A DNA stretch of 64,000 bases from Streptomyces sp. NBC_01471 (GCF_041438865.1 NZ_CP109450.1:6381001-6445000); one strand, 5' to 3'; numbered from the stretch's first letter, positions 10,824 to 18,984 are shown. The notes: generated from the letters alone by a model not told the origin. Program-made: numbers and translations.

Positions 10824-10929
10824 TCCGCCGGGCCGGCGCCCGGTCGGCCCGGCTGCTCCCGTGGCCTGATCCGCTCGCTGGTCCGTCGCCTGATCCACTT
10901 CGGATGGATCATTCGGCTTACAGGTGATC
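10803..10929. promoter_or_regulatory. Cluster of six GATC sites upstream of the Gbn-type gene
   Basis: GATC occurs at 10803, 10822, 10868, 10892, 10907 and 10926, and once more at 11184. About 0.3 would be expected in 127 bases at this composition. Three copies lie inside repeats of CCTGATCC, two of them in an identical 12-mer GGCCTGATCCGC (10817-10828, 10863-10874). The protein encoded downstream is the GATC-binding Gbn type, so autoregulation is a natural reading. The rest of 10824-11224 holds the hairpins noted and no gene that I can see. Confidence 0.5.
10827..10853 (+). terminator. Hairpin after the ABC-F gene
   Basis: A 9-bp perfect stem (10827-10835 with 10845-10853) lies 4 bases after the stop codon, with a 9-base loop and no T-run. 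Confidence 0.6.
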
Positions 10930-11025
10930 CTTCATCTGGGTGAGCCGCTCTCATACCACGGCGTGTCCCGCGCCTGCTCCCCGCCCGGCGGGCGCCGCGC
11001 GGGCCCGTACCGTGCTCCTTCCTCC

Positions 11026-11066
11026 GGACCGTCGCTGACCAGCGCCTTCGCGCTCAGCGGCGGTCC
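11026..11066 (+). other. Strong composite hairpin in the Gbn-gene leader region
   Basis: Arms 11026-11038 and 11054-11066 pair over 13 bases with one G-U or mismatch. An inner 4-bp stem (11042-11045 with 11050-11053) closes on a CTTC loop. It is isolated from any stop codon (200 bases after the ABC-F gene). It may end a short transcript or fold in a long leader. Confidence 0.35.
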
Positions 11067-11224
11067 GCTGTGCGTCCCGCGGGTGCCGGAATGCCACGCT
11101 CCGGTCCGCCCAGTGAGCCGGGACACAGAAATCCCCGTCGCACAGACCTTGCCGAATGGGTGGCCAGGAAGGCCGGTAGGGGTGATCATGAGAGTCCAGA
11201 GCGCACTTCCTTGAGGAGGCACGG

Positions 11225-11446
11225 GTGGCCGAGACTCTGAAGAAGGGCAGCCGGGTTACCGGCGCCGCGCGTGACAAGCTCGCGGCAGACCTGAAGAAGA
11301 AATACGACTCCGGTGCGAGCATCCGGGCACTGGCCGAAGAGACCGGTCGCTCCTACGGATTCGTCCACCGGATGCTCAGTGAGTCCGGTGTGACGCTGCG
11401 AGGGCGCGGCGGAGCAACGCGAGGCAAGAAGGCGGCCTCGGCCTGA
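11225..11446 (+). CDS. gbn: Small nucleoid-associated HTH protein, Gbn type
   Basis: This is a 73-residue basic protein. Residues about 10-30 form a Lys-rich helix (AARDKLAADLKKKYDSG), and residues 31-55 form a helix-turn-helix (SIRALAEETGRSYGFVHRML). The end is a basic, flexible tail (RGRGGATRGKK). I recognise it as the actinobacterial protein described in S. coelicolor as Gbn, which binds GATC, shapes the nucleoid and affects development; that identity is from memory. The GTG start follows GAGGAGG by 6 bases. The stop lies inside the loop of its own terminator. Confidence 0.82.
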   Translation: MAETLKKGSRVTGAARDKLAADLKKKYDSGASIRALAEETGRSYGFVHRMLSESGVTLRGRGGATRGKKAASA

Positions 11447-11459
11447 CAGGGCCGAGGCC
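11434..11459 (+). terminator. Terminator overlapping the end of the Gbn-type gene
   Basis: Perfect 10-bp arms (11434-11443, 11450-11459) flank a 6-base loop that contains the TGA stop, so the last three codons are part of the stem. Confidence 0.75.
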
Positions 11460-11561
11460 CGGGATTCACCGGTTCGCCACGGTGGCCACCCGGTCGGCCG
11501 ACAGGCCGGCAGGGTGGTTACTGTGCAGTCACTTAACTGTCTGCACCGAACCGGAGACCCC

Positions 11562-12353
11562 ATGACCTCGCTCGACTACGTGCTCGACAAGGACGGCGTA
11601 CGGCTGACCGTCGAGGACGCGGTTGCCACGGTGACGCTGGCCAACCCCGCGAAGCGCAACGCCCAGTCTCCCGCTCTGTGGCGGGCGTTGACAGAAGCGG
11701 GACGGTCACTGCCGGGCAGTGTCCGCGTCGTGGTGCTGCGCGGTGAGGGCAAGTCCTTCTCCGCGGGCCTGGACCGGCAGGCGTTCACGCCTGAGGGTTT
11801 CGACGGTGAGCCGTCCTTCCTCGATCTGGCGCGCGGTGATGACGCCACGCTCGACGCGGCCATCGCCGAGTACCAGGAGGCGTTCACCTGGTGGCGCCGC
11901 ACCGACCTGATCACGATCGCCGCCGTACAGGGCCATGCGATCGGCGCCGGTTTCCAGCTCGCTCTCGCCTGTGACCTGCGGGTCGTCGCCGAGGACGTGC
12001 AGTTCGCCATGCGCGAGACCAGCCTCGGGCTCGTCCCCGACCTCACCGGCACGCATCCGCTGGTGGGGCTCGTCGGTTACGCCCGTGCGCTGGAGATCTG
12101 CGCCACCGGCCGGTTCGTGCACGCCGACGAAGCCGTCCGTACGGGCCTGGCGAATCTGGCCGTCCCCGCCGACGAGCTCGACGGAACGGTCACCGACCTG
12201 GCGGCCGCGCTGCTCGCCGCCCCCCGCGACGCCGTCATCGAGACCAAGGCACTGCTGCTCGGAGCCGCGGACCGCACCTACGAGGAGCAGCGCACGGCCG
12301 AGCGCGCCGGACAGGCCCGCAGGCTGCGTGACCTGGCGGGCCTGTCCGACTGA
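11562..12353 (+). CDS. Enoyl-CoA hydratase/isomerase (crotonase) family protein
   Basis: This is a 263-residue crotonase-fold enzyme. The CoA-binding oxyanion region is seen as SAGLDRQAF, and the second oxyanion glycine as GHAIGAGFQLALACDLRV. The second catalytic glutamate position is occupied in AMRETSLGLVPD, while the first looks replaced by Gln/Leu in FQLAL, so true hydratase activity is uncertain. The ATG at 11562 has GGAGA 6 bases upstream. It stands alone, and no fatty-acid oxidation partners are adjacent. Confidence 0.88.
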   Translation: MTSLDYVLDKDGVRLTVEDAVATVTLANPAKRNAQSPALWRALTEAGRSLPGSVRVVVLRGEGKSFSAGLDRQAFTPEGFDGEPSFLDLARGDDATLDAAIAEYQEAFTWWRRTDLITIAAVQGHAIGAGFQLALACDLRVVAEDVQFAMRETSLGLVPDLTGTHPLVGLVGYARALEICATGRFVHADEAVRTGLANLAVPADELDGTVTDLAAALLAAPRDAVIETKALLLGAADRTYEEQRTAERAGQARRLRDLAGLSD

Positions 12354-12398
12354 CCGCCGCGGGCGCTCCCGGGCCCTCCCCCTCGCAGGACCTCTTCC

Positions 12399-12977
12399 TC
12401 ACGACACCCGGCGTGCGCGGTGCTTCACCGCGCGCAGCTGGACCTCGGCGGGGAACTCGGCCAGCCCGGCCGACTCGCGGGCGTGGGCCAGGGCCCCGGT
12501 GGTGAGGTCCGAGAGCGCCGACACCGGCTCCGCGTGCGCCGCGAGGGCCATGCCGACCCGGGCCGCGGGAGAGGTGCGCCGGCCGGTCAGCCGGACCACC
12601 GCGCGGCCGACGCCGTGCAGCGACTCGGCCTCGGACGCCAGCGCGTTCTCCAGCGCCCGGCCCCTGAGCCGCGCGCCGTCACCGTCGCCGCTGTCGACCA
12701 GCACTTCGGAGAGACGCGAGCGGCGCAGCTGGGCGAGCAGCCACCACAGCGCGAGCAGCACGATGACCGCGAGCGCAGCGATGACCACCGGCCACCACCA
12801 GCCGTCGCCGCGCCACTTGGTGCGGCGCGCCGTGCTGAGCAGGACGTCGTGCGGCCCGCTCCAGGGCCACCACGACGGAACGGAGAGATGGAGCCCCGCC
12901 GCCAGCACCGCCCCGCCCAGGGCGAGCAGTACCAGCCCGGCGAGGGTGAGCAGCACCCGGTTGACCGTCTTCAGCAT
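12399..12977 (-). CDS. amaP: AmaP-like alkaline-shock membrane anchor protein
   Basis: This 192-residue protein has two N-terminal membrane helices (about 8-30 and 64-84) and a cytosolic C-terminal domain with SEVLVDSGDGDGARLRGRAL and a mixed beta pattern related to Asp23. Proteins of this kind anchor Asp23 at the membrane in Firmicutes, where they answer cell-envelope stress. It is the last gene of a leftward cluster with two Asp23/Gls24 genes, which supports the assignment. It begins 8 bases after the preceding gene. Confidence 0.75.
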   Translation of the reverse strand: MLKTVNRVLLTLAGLVLLALGGAVLAAGLHLSVPSWWPWSGPHDVLLSTARRTKWRGDGWWWPVVIAALAVIVLLALWWLLAQLRRSRLSEVLVDSGDGDGARLRGRALENALASEAESLHGVGRAVVRLTGRRTSPAARVGMALAAHAEPVSALSDLTTGALAHARESAGLAEFPAEVQLRAVKHRARRVS

Positions 12978-12984
12978 CGCGGCG

Positions 12985-13641
12985 TCACCCCTTCTTGGCC
13001 GGACGGCTGACGCGTACGGAGAGCCGGGGGCGCGACGCGAGCCCCAGACCGGTGATCCCCGTCGCCATCGCGTTGTTCAAGTCGGCCCGTACGTCGTCGA
13101 GTTCGCGGAAATGCGAGCGCGCGCGCACCTTGACCCTGGAGCGCTTCATCCGGATCCGCACGGACTGCACGCCGGACACCTCCATGGCCCGGTCCCGCAG
13201 CACCAGCGCCGCCGCGTCCCGTTCCAGGCCTGCCCTGACCTGCGGGCTGTCGCGCCGCATCGGCAGCAGCGAGCGCAGCCCCGGGGTGAGCGCCAGGATG
13301 AGCAGCCAGAGGCCGATGGCCATCACGACCCCGGCGCAGACCTTGATCCAGATGCTGTCGAGGGGGCGTGTCGCCAGATCGTCGGCGACCACACGACGCC
13401 AGTGCATCGCGGGCCGCCCGGCCCGGACCGCCGACACGTCGTACAGCAGTACGCCCGCCGCGGCGAGCACCACGAGTGCGAGCAGCGCCGCCGGTGTCCT
13501 GCGCCGTGCCCAGAAACGCCTCGCCCGGCCACCCGAACCGGGCACCGGTGCGTACGCCGTGGCGGAGCCAGGACCGCTGGGCCCGGCCGGGTCCTTCTCC
13601 AGGACGGGGAGCCGACGGGTGCTGTCGTCCGCTTCGCTCAT
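12985..13641 (-). CDS. DUF6286-type membrane protein in the Asp23 cluster
   Basis: This is a 218-residue protein. A polar N-terminus (1-40) precedes two membrane helices (about 48-68 and 98-120). A C-terminal cytosolic domain (about 135-210) has alternating basic strands (VSGVQSVRIRMKRSRVKVRARSHF), again like an Asp23-related fold. The ATG at 13641 overlaps the upstream stop as ATGA, so translation is coupled. The family is known only as a domain of unknown function; an envelope-stress role is inferred from neighbours. Confidence 0.75.
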   Translation of the reverse strand: MSEADDSTRRLPVLEKDPAGPSGPGSATAYAPVPGSGGRARRFWARRRTPAALLALVVLAAAGVLLYDVSAVRAGRPAMHWRRVVADDLATRPLDSIWIKVCAGVVMAIGLWLLILALTPGLRSLLPMRRDSPQVRAGLERDAAALVLRDRAMEVSGVQSVRIRMKRSRVKVRARSHFRELDDVRADLNNAMATGITGLGLASRPRLSVRVSRPAKKG

Positions 13642-13982
13642 CGGGTCCTCCCCCCGCCGGAGCCGGTGGTCTGCTCGGAGTGCAGCCGCTCCACCTGTAC
13701 CGCCACCTCGGGCACCTCCATGCCCGCCAGCGATTCGACCCGCTGGGTCACCCGGCGGCGGACCGCACCGCACTGGGCGCCGATGTCGGACGGATAGCCG
13801 AGCTCCAGGCTGACCCGCACCCGCGCGCGGGAGTCCTGCACCGTGACCGTGGCGTGCGGAGCGGTGCCGCCGTCGGGCACCGAGCCGATCGCCTCACGCG
13901 CCGCCTGCGCCGCGATCTTCGACACGACCCGGTCGGCGATCCGGGTCGAACCGCGTTCCGCGGGCGCCACCTGAGCGGTCAT
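13638..13982 (-). CDS. Asp23/Gls24 family envelope-stress protein (second copy)
   Basis: This is a 114-residue Asp23/Gls24 protein. RIADRVVSKIAAQAAREAIGSV at the N-terminus and the TVTVQDSRARVRVSLELGYPSDI / VTQRVESLAGMEVPEVAVQVERL strands are the family pattern. It shares ATGA overlaps with both neighbours (13638-13641 and 13979-13982), so it is a middle gene of a coupled set. It is shorter than its paralogue at 14199 and lacks the acidic tail. Confidence 0.85.
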   Translation of the reverse strand: MTAQVAPAERGSTRIADRVVSKIAAQAAREAIGSVPDGGTAPHATVTVQDSRARVRVSLELGYPSDIGAQCGAVRRRVTQRVESLAGMEVPEVAVQVERLHSEQTTGSGGGRTR

Positions 13983-14170
13983 CGCCGCCCGTCGCCGTGG
14001 TCGCGGCCGCGGAAGAAGTCGCCGGCTTCGAGGTCGCCGTCGGCGAACTTGCCCGCGACGAAGCCGATGGCGCCCAGCGCGGCCACCAGAAGAAAGGCTC
14101 CGAAGCCGCCGAAGTAGCCGGCGAAGCCAAGTGCCATACCGACCAACAGGCCGACCACAGCCATACTCAT
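13979..14170 (-). CDS. Small DUF2273-like membrane protein
   Basis: This 63-residue protein is almost wholly membrane: a Gly/Ala-rich hydrophobic block (2-42), then an acidic/basic tail (GKFADGDLEAGDFFRGRDH). Such proteins accompany Asp23/AmaP genes in other Gram-positives. It is coupled by ATGA to the next Asp23 gene and starts 28 bases after the first one. Confidence 0.75.
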   Translation of the reverse strand: MSMAVVGLLVGMALGFAGYFGGFGAFLLVAALGAIGFVAGKFADGDLEAGDFFRGRDHGDGRR

Positions 14171-14198
14171 CGTGCGCTCCTAAGCCGAAGGTACGGGG

Positions 14199-14690
14199 TT
14201 ACTGAAGTCGGGACTCCTGCTCCTCGTCGTCGTCCTCGTCGGGCAGCTTCACATCGCTGACCGCGATATTGACCTCGACGACCTCAAGTCCCGTCATGCG
14301 CTCGACCGCCGAGATGACGTTCTCCCGCACCTCGCGGGCGACCTCCGCGATCGACACGCCGTAATCGACGACGATCTCCAGATCGAGAGCCGTCTGGACC
14401 TCACCGACCTCGGCCTTCACCCCGCGCGACACGGACTTGGTGCCGCCGGGCACCCGGTCGCGCACCGCACCGAAGGTACGGGAGATACCGCTGCCCATCG
14501 CGTGCACGCCCACCACGTCGCGCGCCGCGAGACCGGCGATCTTCTCGACCACACCGTCCGCGATGGTGGTCCGGCCGCGGGAACCGGGGGCACCGCCCCC
14601 GCGCTTGGTCACGTCGGGCCTTCCCGGGCCCTGGCCCGCCGGGCCCTTGCCAGAGGTGTCGGACTGGTTCTGCTGCGGGGTCTCACTCAT
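14199..14690 (-). CDS. Asp23/Gls24 family envelope-stress protein (first copy)
   Basis: This is a 163-residue protein. A Gln/Gly-rich disordered N-terminus (1-45) leads into a full Asp23 domain: TTIADGVVEKIAGLAARDVVGV, ALDLEIVVDYGVSIAEVAREV and ISAVERMTGLEVVEVNIAVSDV. It ends in an acidic tail (LPDEDDDEEQESRLQ). It is the first gene of the leftward module 14690-12399. The ATG at 14690 begins MSETPQQNQS. In other Gram-positives Asp23 is abundant under alkaline or cell-wall stress. No promoter motif was evident to me. Confidence 0.9.
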   Translation of the reverse strand: MSETPQQNQSDTSGKGPAGQGPGRPDVTKRGGGAPGSRGRTTIADGVVEKIAGLAARDVVGVHAMGSGISRTFGAVRDRVPGGTKSVSRGVKAEVGEVQTALDLEIVVDYGVSIAEVAREVRENVISAVERMTGLEVVEVNIAVSDVKLPDEDDDEEQESRLQ

Positions 14691-14783
14691 CGCCGTACGT
14701 CCCTCTCCGAGCGGTAGCGGATTCTGTGCCCACGGTAGGTGTGCTTTCGCGGTTCCGCGCCGGGAATGCGGCAGGGTGGGGGT

Positions 14784-15479
14784 ATGACGGGTGACGGATC
14801 GTGTGGGCACGACGGGTTGGCGCAGGCCGTCCGCAGCAGGCTCGCCCTCGGCAGGCTGCTGCCGCTCGGCGGTGCGCGGGACGGTGCCTGGATCACGGAG
14901 GAGGCGGCCGTCGCGGTGCTGCGGCACGCCGGTGGCGGGGTGCCGGGGACCGCGCTCGGGAAGCTGAGGATCGCTCCGGTCGGGACCGCCGCGGCCGCCC
15001 GTGCGACGGTTCCGGCCCCGCCGAGCGCCCTGCCCCCAGGGCCGCTCCGGGTCGAGGCGGAGGCCGAGGCGGTGGCCGGGGGAGAGCCGCTCCCGCTGGC
15101 CGTGGAGCGGCTGCGGGACGCGCTGTTCGGAGCCTGCTCCGGTGCGCTGGGGCTCGAAGTGGCCGAGGTGGACGTACGGGTGACGGGGCTGCTGGAGGCT
15201 CAGCCGAATCCGTCGGCGGTGGTTGGGCCGGACAGGGGAGCCGCCGCCGTACGGGGCCCCGAGGCGGAGGCGGCGGCCGCCGTTCCCGGCGTCGCCCACC
15301 TGACCGGTGTGCTGGGGGCAGCCGTACACCGCACCGACGGCCACGTCCGGGTGGAGTTCGCGGTGGCCTCCGGGCAGCGGGCCCTGGATGTGGCGGGGGC
15401 GGTGCGGTCGGCGGTGGCCGCCGCGGCCGGTGCGGACCTGCCGGTGGCCGCGCTGGTCACGGCGGTCGAACTGCCCTGA
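14784..15479 (+). CDS. Actinomycete hypothetical protein divergent from the Asp23 module
   Basis: This 231-residue Ala/Gly/Val-rich protein has no clear signal peptide or membrane segment. Two regions resemble weak Asp23-like beta-alpha patterns (GALGLEVAEVDVRVTGLL about 125-142, and HVRVEFAVASGQRALDVAGAVRSAV about 193-217). Similar proteins are, as I recall, labelled nucleopolyhedrovirus P10 family in Streptomyces genomes, a name without functional meaning. It is divergent from the Asp23 gene, with 93 bases between the starts, so shared regulation is likely. Confidence 0.72.
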   Translation: MTGDGSCGHDGLAQAVRSRLALGRLLPLGGARDGAWITEEAAVAVLRHAGGGVPGTALGKLRIAPVGTAAAARATVPAPPSALPPGPLRVEAEAEAVAGGEPLPLAVERLRDALFGACSGALGLEVAEVDVRVTGLLEAQPNPSAVVGPDRGAAAVRGPEAEAAAAVPGVAHLTGVLGAAVHRTDGHVRVEFAVASGQRALDVAGAVRSAVAAAAGADLPVAALVTAVELP

Positions 15480-15493
15480 CCCGGCCCTTCTGA

Positions 15494-15525
15494 CCCGGCC
15501 CGCCGGGCTCACCGGCCGGGCCGGG
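15494..15525. terminator. Bidirectional hairpin between convergent genes
   Basis: Arms CCCGGCCC (15494-15501) and GGGCCGGG (15518-15525) lie between the rightward gene ending at 15479 and the leftward SDR ending at 15534. Confidence 0.55.
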
Positions 15526-15533
15526 CGCCGCGG

Positions 15534-16289
15534 TCAGAATCCGCGCCGGGAGCCGCCGTCGACCGGCACCATGACCCCGGTGAGGTACGAGGCCCCCGGC
15601 GACAGTACGAACGCGGCGGTCCTGCCGAACTCCTCGGGCCGCCCGTAGCGCCGCAGCGGAATCCCGGCCTCGCTCCTCGCGCGCGCCGCCTCCGGGTCAC
15701 CGCCGAGCGTGTCCAGGTGCCGGACCCGGTCCGTGTCGATGCGGCCGGGCAGCAGCCCGACCACCCGGATCCCGCGCGGACCCACCTCGTCGGCGAGCGA
15801 CTTGGCGAAACCGGCCAGGCCGGGGCGGAGCCCGTTGGAGATCGTCAGGCCCCCGATGGGCTCATGGACCGAGCCGGAGAGCACCAGGCCGATGACGCCT
15901 CCGTCGGACAGCTCGGCCGCAGCCGTGCGGGCGAGCCGCACCGCGCCCAGGAAGACGGCCTCGAAGGCCGTCCGCCACTGCTCGTCGGTGTTGTCGGCGG
16001 CGGAGCCGGGTGCGGGGCCGCCGACGCTGATGAGGATGCCGTCGAAGCGGCCGAAGTGCTCGCGCGCGGTGGCGACCAGCCGCCCGGCGGTCGCCGGGTC
16101 GCTGTTGTCCGCCGCCACCCCGATCACACCGGGACCGAGCTCGGCCGCCGCGGCTCGCGCCGTCTCCTCCTCACGCCCGGTGATGATCACTTTCGCGCCG
16201 TCGGCCGCCAGTTCGCGTGCGGAGGCGAACCCCAGCCCCCTGGTGGCCCCGGTGACGACGTAGACGCGGTCCTTCAGTCCAAGATCCAT
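15534..16289 (-). CDS. SDR-family protein with atypical active site
   Basis: This is a 251-residue Rossmann-fold SDR. The cofactor motif TGATRGLG (about residues 13-20) and the C-terminal PGASYLTGVMVPVDGG are classical. The catalytic Tyr-x-x-x-Lys is absent: the equivalent stretch reads TISNGLRPGLAGFAKSLA, with Ser/Asn-x-x-Arg in its place. A subgroup of SDRs shares this, and their activity is unclear. I start it at the ATG at 16289, with AGGA upstream. An ATG at 16304 would overlap the end of the GH15 gene. Confidence 0.85.
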   Translation of the reverse strand: MDLGLKDRVYVVTGATRGLGFASARELAADGAKVIITGREEETARAAAAELGPGVIGVAADNSDPATAGRLVATAREHFGRFDGILISVGGPAPGSAADNTDEQWRTAFEAVFLGAVRLARTAAAELSDGGVIGLVLSGSVHEPIGGLTISNGLRPGLAGFAKSLADEVGPRGIRVVGLLPGRIDTDRVRHLDTLGGDPEAARARSEAGIPLRRYGRPEEFGRTAAFVLSPGASYLTGVMVPVDGGSRRGF

Positions 16290-16293
16290 GGCT

Positions 16294-18093
16294 CTATCCT
16301 GCATCCTCCTCGGGCGCCCCCAGCGCCCGGGCCAGTGCGAGAGCGGTGTTCACCAGGCCGACGTGGCTGAACGCCTGCGGGAAGTTGCCGAGCTGGCGCC
16401 CGGCCTCCGGGTCGTACTCCTCGGCCAGCAGCCCGACGTCGTTGCGGAGCGCCAGCAGCTTCTCGAAGAGCGCCTCGGCCTCCTTGACCCGTCCGGTCAG
16501 GCGCAGCGCGTCGGCCAGCCAGAACGAGCAGACCAGGAACGTCCCCTCGCCGCCCGGCAGGCCGTCCACCGACGGCCCCTCCACGCTGTAGCGGCGCACC
16601 AGGCCGTGGTGGCACAGCTCCCGGCGTACCGCGTCGACCGTCCCGGCCACCCGGGGGTCGTCCGGCGGCAGGAAGCCGACCTGGGGGATGAGCAGCGTCG
16701 CCGCGTCCAGCTCGGTGGAGCCGTACGACTGGGTGAAGGTGTTGCGCTCCTTGTCGAAGCCCTTCTCGCACACCTCGCGGTGCACCTCGTCGCGCATCCG
16801 CCGCCACCGCTCCACGTCCCCGCGCAGCTTCGGCTCGGCCTCCAGGGTGCGGACGGCGCGGTCGGCGGCCACCCAGGCCATCACCTTGGAGTGCACGAAG
16901 TGGCGGCGCGGCCCGCGTACTTCCCACAGCCCCTCGTCCGGCTCGCGCCAGCGCGACTCCAGGAAGCCGAGCAGCGCCAGCTGGAGGCTCCAGGCGTGCG
17001 GCTCGTTGGCAAGACCCGAGGTGCGGGCCAGGTAGAGCGAGTCGATGACCTCGCCGTACACATCGAGCTGCAGCTGGTTGACGGCTCCGTTCCCGGTACG
17101 TACCGGGGCGGAGCCCTCGTGGCCGCGCAGCCATCCCAGCTCCGTCTCGGGCAGCCGCCGCTCGCCCGCGAGCCCGTACATGATCTGCAGGTCACCGGGG
17201 CTGCCCGCGACCGCGCGCAGCAGCCAGTCGCGCCACGCCCCGGCCTCGTCCAGATAGCCGCAGGACAGCAGCGCGCCGAGGGTGAGCGTCGAGTCGCGCA
17301 GCCAGCAGAACCGGTAGTCCCAGTTGCGGACGCCCCCGATCTCCTCCGGGAGCGAGGTGGTCGGGGCCGCGACGATGCCGCCGGTCGGGCCGAAGGTGAG
17401 CGCCTTCAGCGTGATCAGCGAGCGGATCACGGCCTCGCGGTACGGGCCCTGGTACCGGCAGCGCGCCGACCACTCGTGCCAGTCCTCCAGCGCGTGGTCC
17501 AGCGACTCGTGCGGGTCCACGAGGGGAGGGCGCGGTTCCTGCGAGGGGTGCCAGGTGAGCACGAAAGCGACTTTCTCGCCCGCGGCGACCGTGAACGACG
17601 AGCAGGTGGAGAAGTGCTGGCCCCAGGTCTTCACCTCGGGCTCGCTGCGCAGCCACACCGAGTCCGGGCCGGCCACCGCGACCCGGTGGCCGTCCGAGCG
17701 GCGCATCCAGGGGACGACCGAGCCGTAGTCGAAGCGCAGGCGGATGGTGCCCGCCATCTCCACCTGGCCGGTGACGCCCTCCACGATCCGCACGATGTCC
17801 GGGGCGGTGTCACGCTGCGGCATGAAGTCGGTGACCTTGACCGTGCCGGTCGCCGTCTCCCAGACCGACTCCAGGACGAGCGACTCGCCCCGGTAGCTCC
17901 GCCTGGTGCAGTTGCCTGCTCCGGCCGGTGCGATGCGCCAGTGGCCGTTCTCGTCGTCGCCGAGCAGCGAGGCGAAGCACGCCGCCGAGTCGAAGCGGGG
18001 CAGGCACAGCCAGTCGATGGAGCCGTCCCTGCCGACCAGGGCCGCGGTCTGCAGATCGCCGATGAGGGCGTAGTCCTCGATACGTTGGGTCAC
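16294..18093 (-). CDS. Glycoside hydrolase family 15 protein (glucoamylase/trehalase type)
   Basis: This 599-residue cytosolic protein lacks a signal peptide. The N-terminal beta domain has IEDYALIGDLQTAALVGRDGSIDWLC. An (alpha/alpha)6 barrel follows, with the GH15 signature GGVRNWDYRFCWLRDSTLTLGAL (about 255-277), and WAAADRAVRTLE and FVCSFWLADALRL later. Close actinobacterial relatives hydrolyse trehalose, so trehalase is as likely as glucoamylase. It is followed with almost no gap by the SDR gene on the same strand. Confidence 0.92.
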   Translation of the reverse strand: MTQRIEDYALIGDLQTAALVGRDGSIDWLCLPRFDSAACFASLLGDDENGHWRIAPAGAGNCTRRSYRGESLVLESVWETATGTVKVTDFMPQRDTAPDIVRIVEGVTGQVEMAGTIRLRFDYGSVVPWMRRSDGHRVAVAGPDSVWLRSEPEVKTWGQHFSTCSSFTVAAGEKVAFVLTWHPSQEPRPPLVDPHESLDHALEDWHEWSARCRYQGPYREAVIRSLITLKALTFGPTGGIVAAPTTSLPEEIGGVRNWDYRFCWLRDSTLTLGALLSCGYLDEAGAWRDWLLRAVAGSPGDLQIMYGLAGERRLPETELGWLRGHEGSAPVRTGNGAVNQLQLDVYGEVIDSLYLARTSGLANEPHAWSLQLALLGFLESRWREPDEGLWEVRGPRRHFVHSKVMAWVAADRAVRTLEAEPKLRGDVERWRRMRDEVHREVCEKGFDKERNTFTQSYGSTELDAATLLIPQVGFLPPDDPRVAGTVDAVRRELCHHGLVRRYSVEGPSVDGLPGGEGTFLVCSFWLADALRLTGRVKEAEALFEKLLALRNDVGLLAEEYDPEAGRQLGNFPQAFSHVGLVNTALALARALGAPEEDAG

Positions 18094-18123
18094 GGAGTGC
18101 CGTCTTCCCGGGAGGGCGTCGGG

Positions 18124-18912
18124 CTAAGCAGCCGCGGGCACCGGTTCGGGTGTGCTCTCCGACGCGGCCGCGGCGCGTTCGCGCTTCTCGCGGCGGGCGA
18201 GGACGACGAATCCGATGGGGACCCCGGCGGTGAAGAGCCACCACTGGACGGCGTACGCCATGTGCGGGCCGATGTCCGAGTGGTCGGGAGCGGGGATCAG
18301 CTGGGGCGTGTCGCCCTTGGGCTCGGGCGCGGTCTGCTCGATGTAGCCGCCGAGCACCTTCCTGCCCAGCGCCTTCGCCTGCTCCGTGCTGTTGATCAGC
18401 ATCACCTGGCGGGGCGGCAGCCCCCGTACGTCCTTGATCCCGCTGTCCCCGGTGGTCTGATCGGCCATCAGCCGACCGGTCACCGTCACCTCGCCCCGGG
18501 GGGCGGCCGGGATCCTGGGCAGCGTCGTCTGGCTGCCGTTGTCCGGGATCCAGCCGCGGTTGATCAGTACGGTCCTGCCGTCGTCCAGGACGAAGGGGGA
18601 CAGGACGTGGTACCCGACGGTGCCGTCGGCCGAGGTTCTGCGCCGGACGACGACCTCGTGCGCGGTGTCGTAGTGGCCGGTCGCCGTCACCTGGCGCCAG
18701 TACTGGTCGTACGGCACGGTGTGCCCGGGGGAGGTGAGGTCTCCGACCGGTACGGGTTTCGACTTGAGGTTCTCGCCGATGAGGGTGTTCTGCGCGACCT
18801 TGTGCTGGTGGCGGTGCAGTTGCCAGAAGCCCAGCTTGATCATCGTCGGCATCAGGACGAGTGAGACAAGGGCGAGAATCACCCACTGCCGTGTCAACAG
18901 GAAGCGGTACAC
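18124..18912 (-). CDS. SURF1 family cytochrome oxidase assembly protein
   Basis: This is a 262-residue SURF1 protein with the standard topology: a first membrane helix (about 9-27) followed by GFWQLHRHQHK, an extracytoplasmic beta domain (VLINRGWIPDN, GEVTVTGRL) and a second helix (about 218-238) after HMAYAVQWWLF. SURF1 delivers heme a to the aa3 oxidase. A charged Ala/Glu tail ends it. It starts upstream of the GH15 gene by 30 bases; a functional link between them is not evident. Confidence 0.93.
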   Translation of the reverse strand: MYRFLLTRQWVILALVSLVLMPTMIKLGFWQLHRHQHKVAQNTLIGENLKSKPVPVGDLTSPGHTVPYDQYWRQVTATGHYDTAHEVVVRRRTSADGTVGYHVLSPFVLDDGRTVLINRGWIPDNGSQTTLPRIPAAPRGEVTVTGRLMADQTTGDSGIKDVRGLPPRQVMLINSTEQAKALGRKVLGGYIEQTAPEPKGDTPQLIPAPDHSDIGPHMAYAVQWWLFTAGVPIGFVVLARREKRERAAAASESTPEPVPAAA

Positions 18913-18939
18913 GTCTCTGAAGGTACCCGCCCCGGGGAG

Positions 18940-18968
18940 CCCTCCGGACGGGGGGTCCCGCCGGAGGG
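18940..18968 (-). terminator. Hairpin between the small Zn protein and SURF1
   Basis: An 8-bp stem (CCCTCCGG at 18940-18947, CCGGAGGG at 18961-18968) lies in the 72-base gap between two leftward genes and would end the transcript of the small zinc-ribbon gene. Confidence 0.5.
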
Positions 18969-18984
18969 ACAGAACCGGGCAGAG

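Noticed and set aside
16288..18864. 858-codon open frame opposite the GH15 and SURF1 genes
   Set aside because: It is antisense to two clearly recognised proteins. In GC-rich DNA the opposite frame stays open by codon bias, and its translation is low-complexity with no domain.
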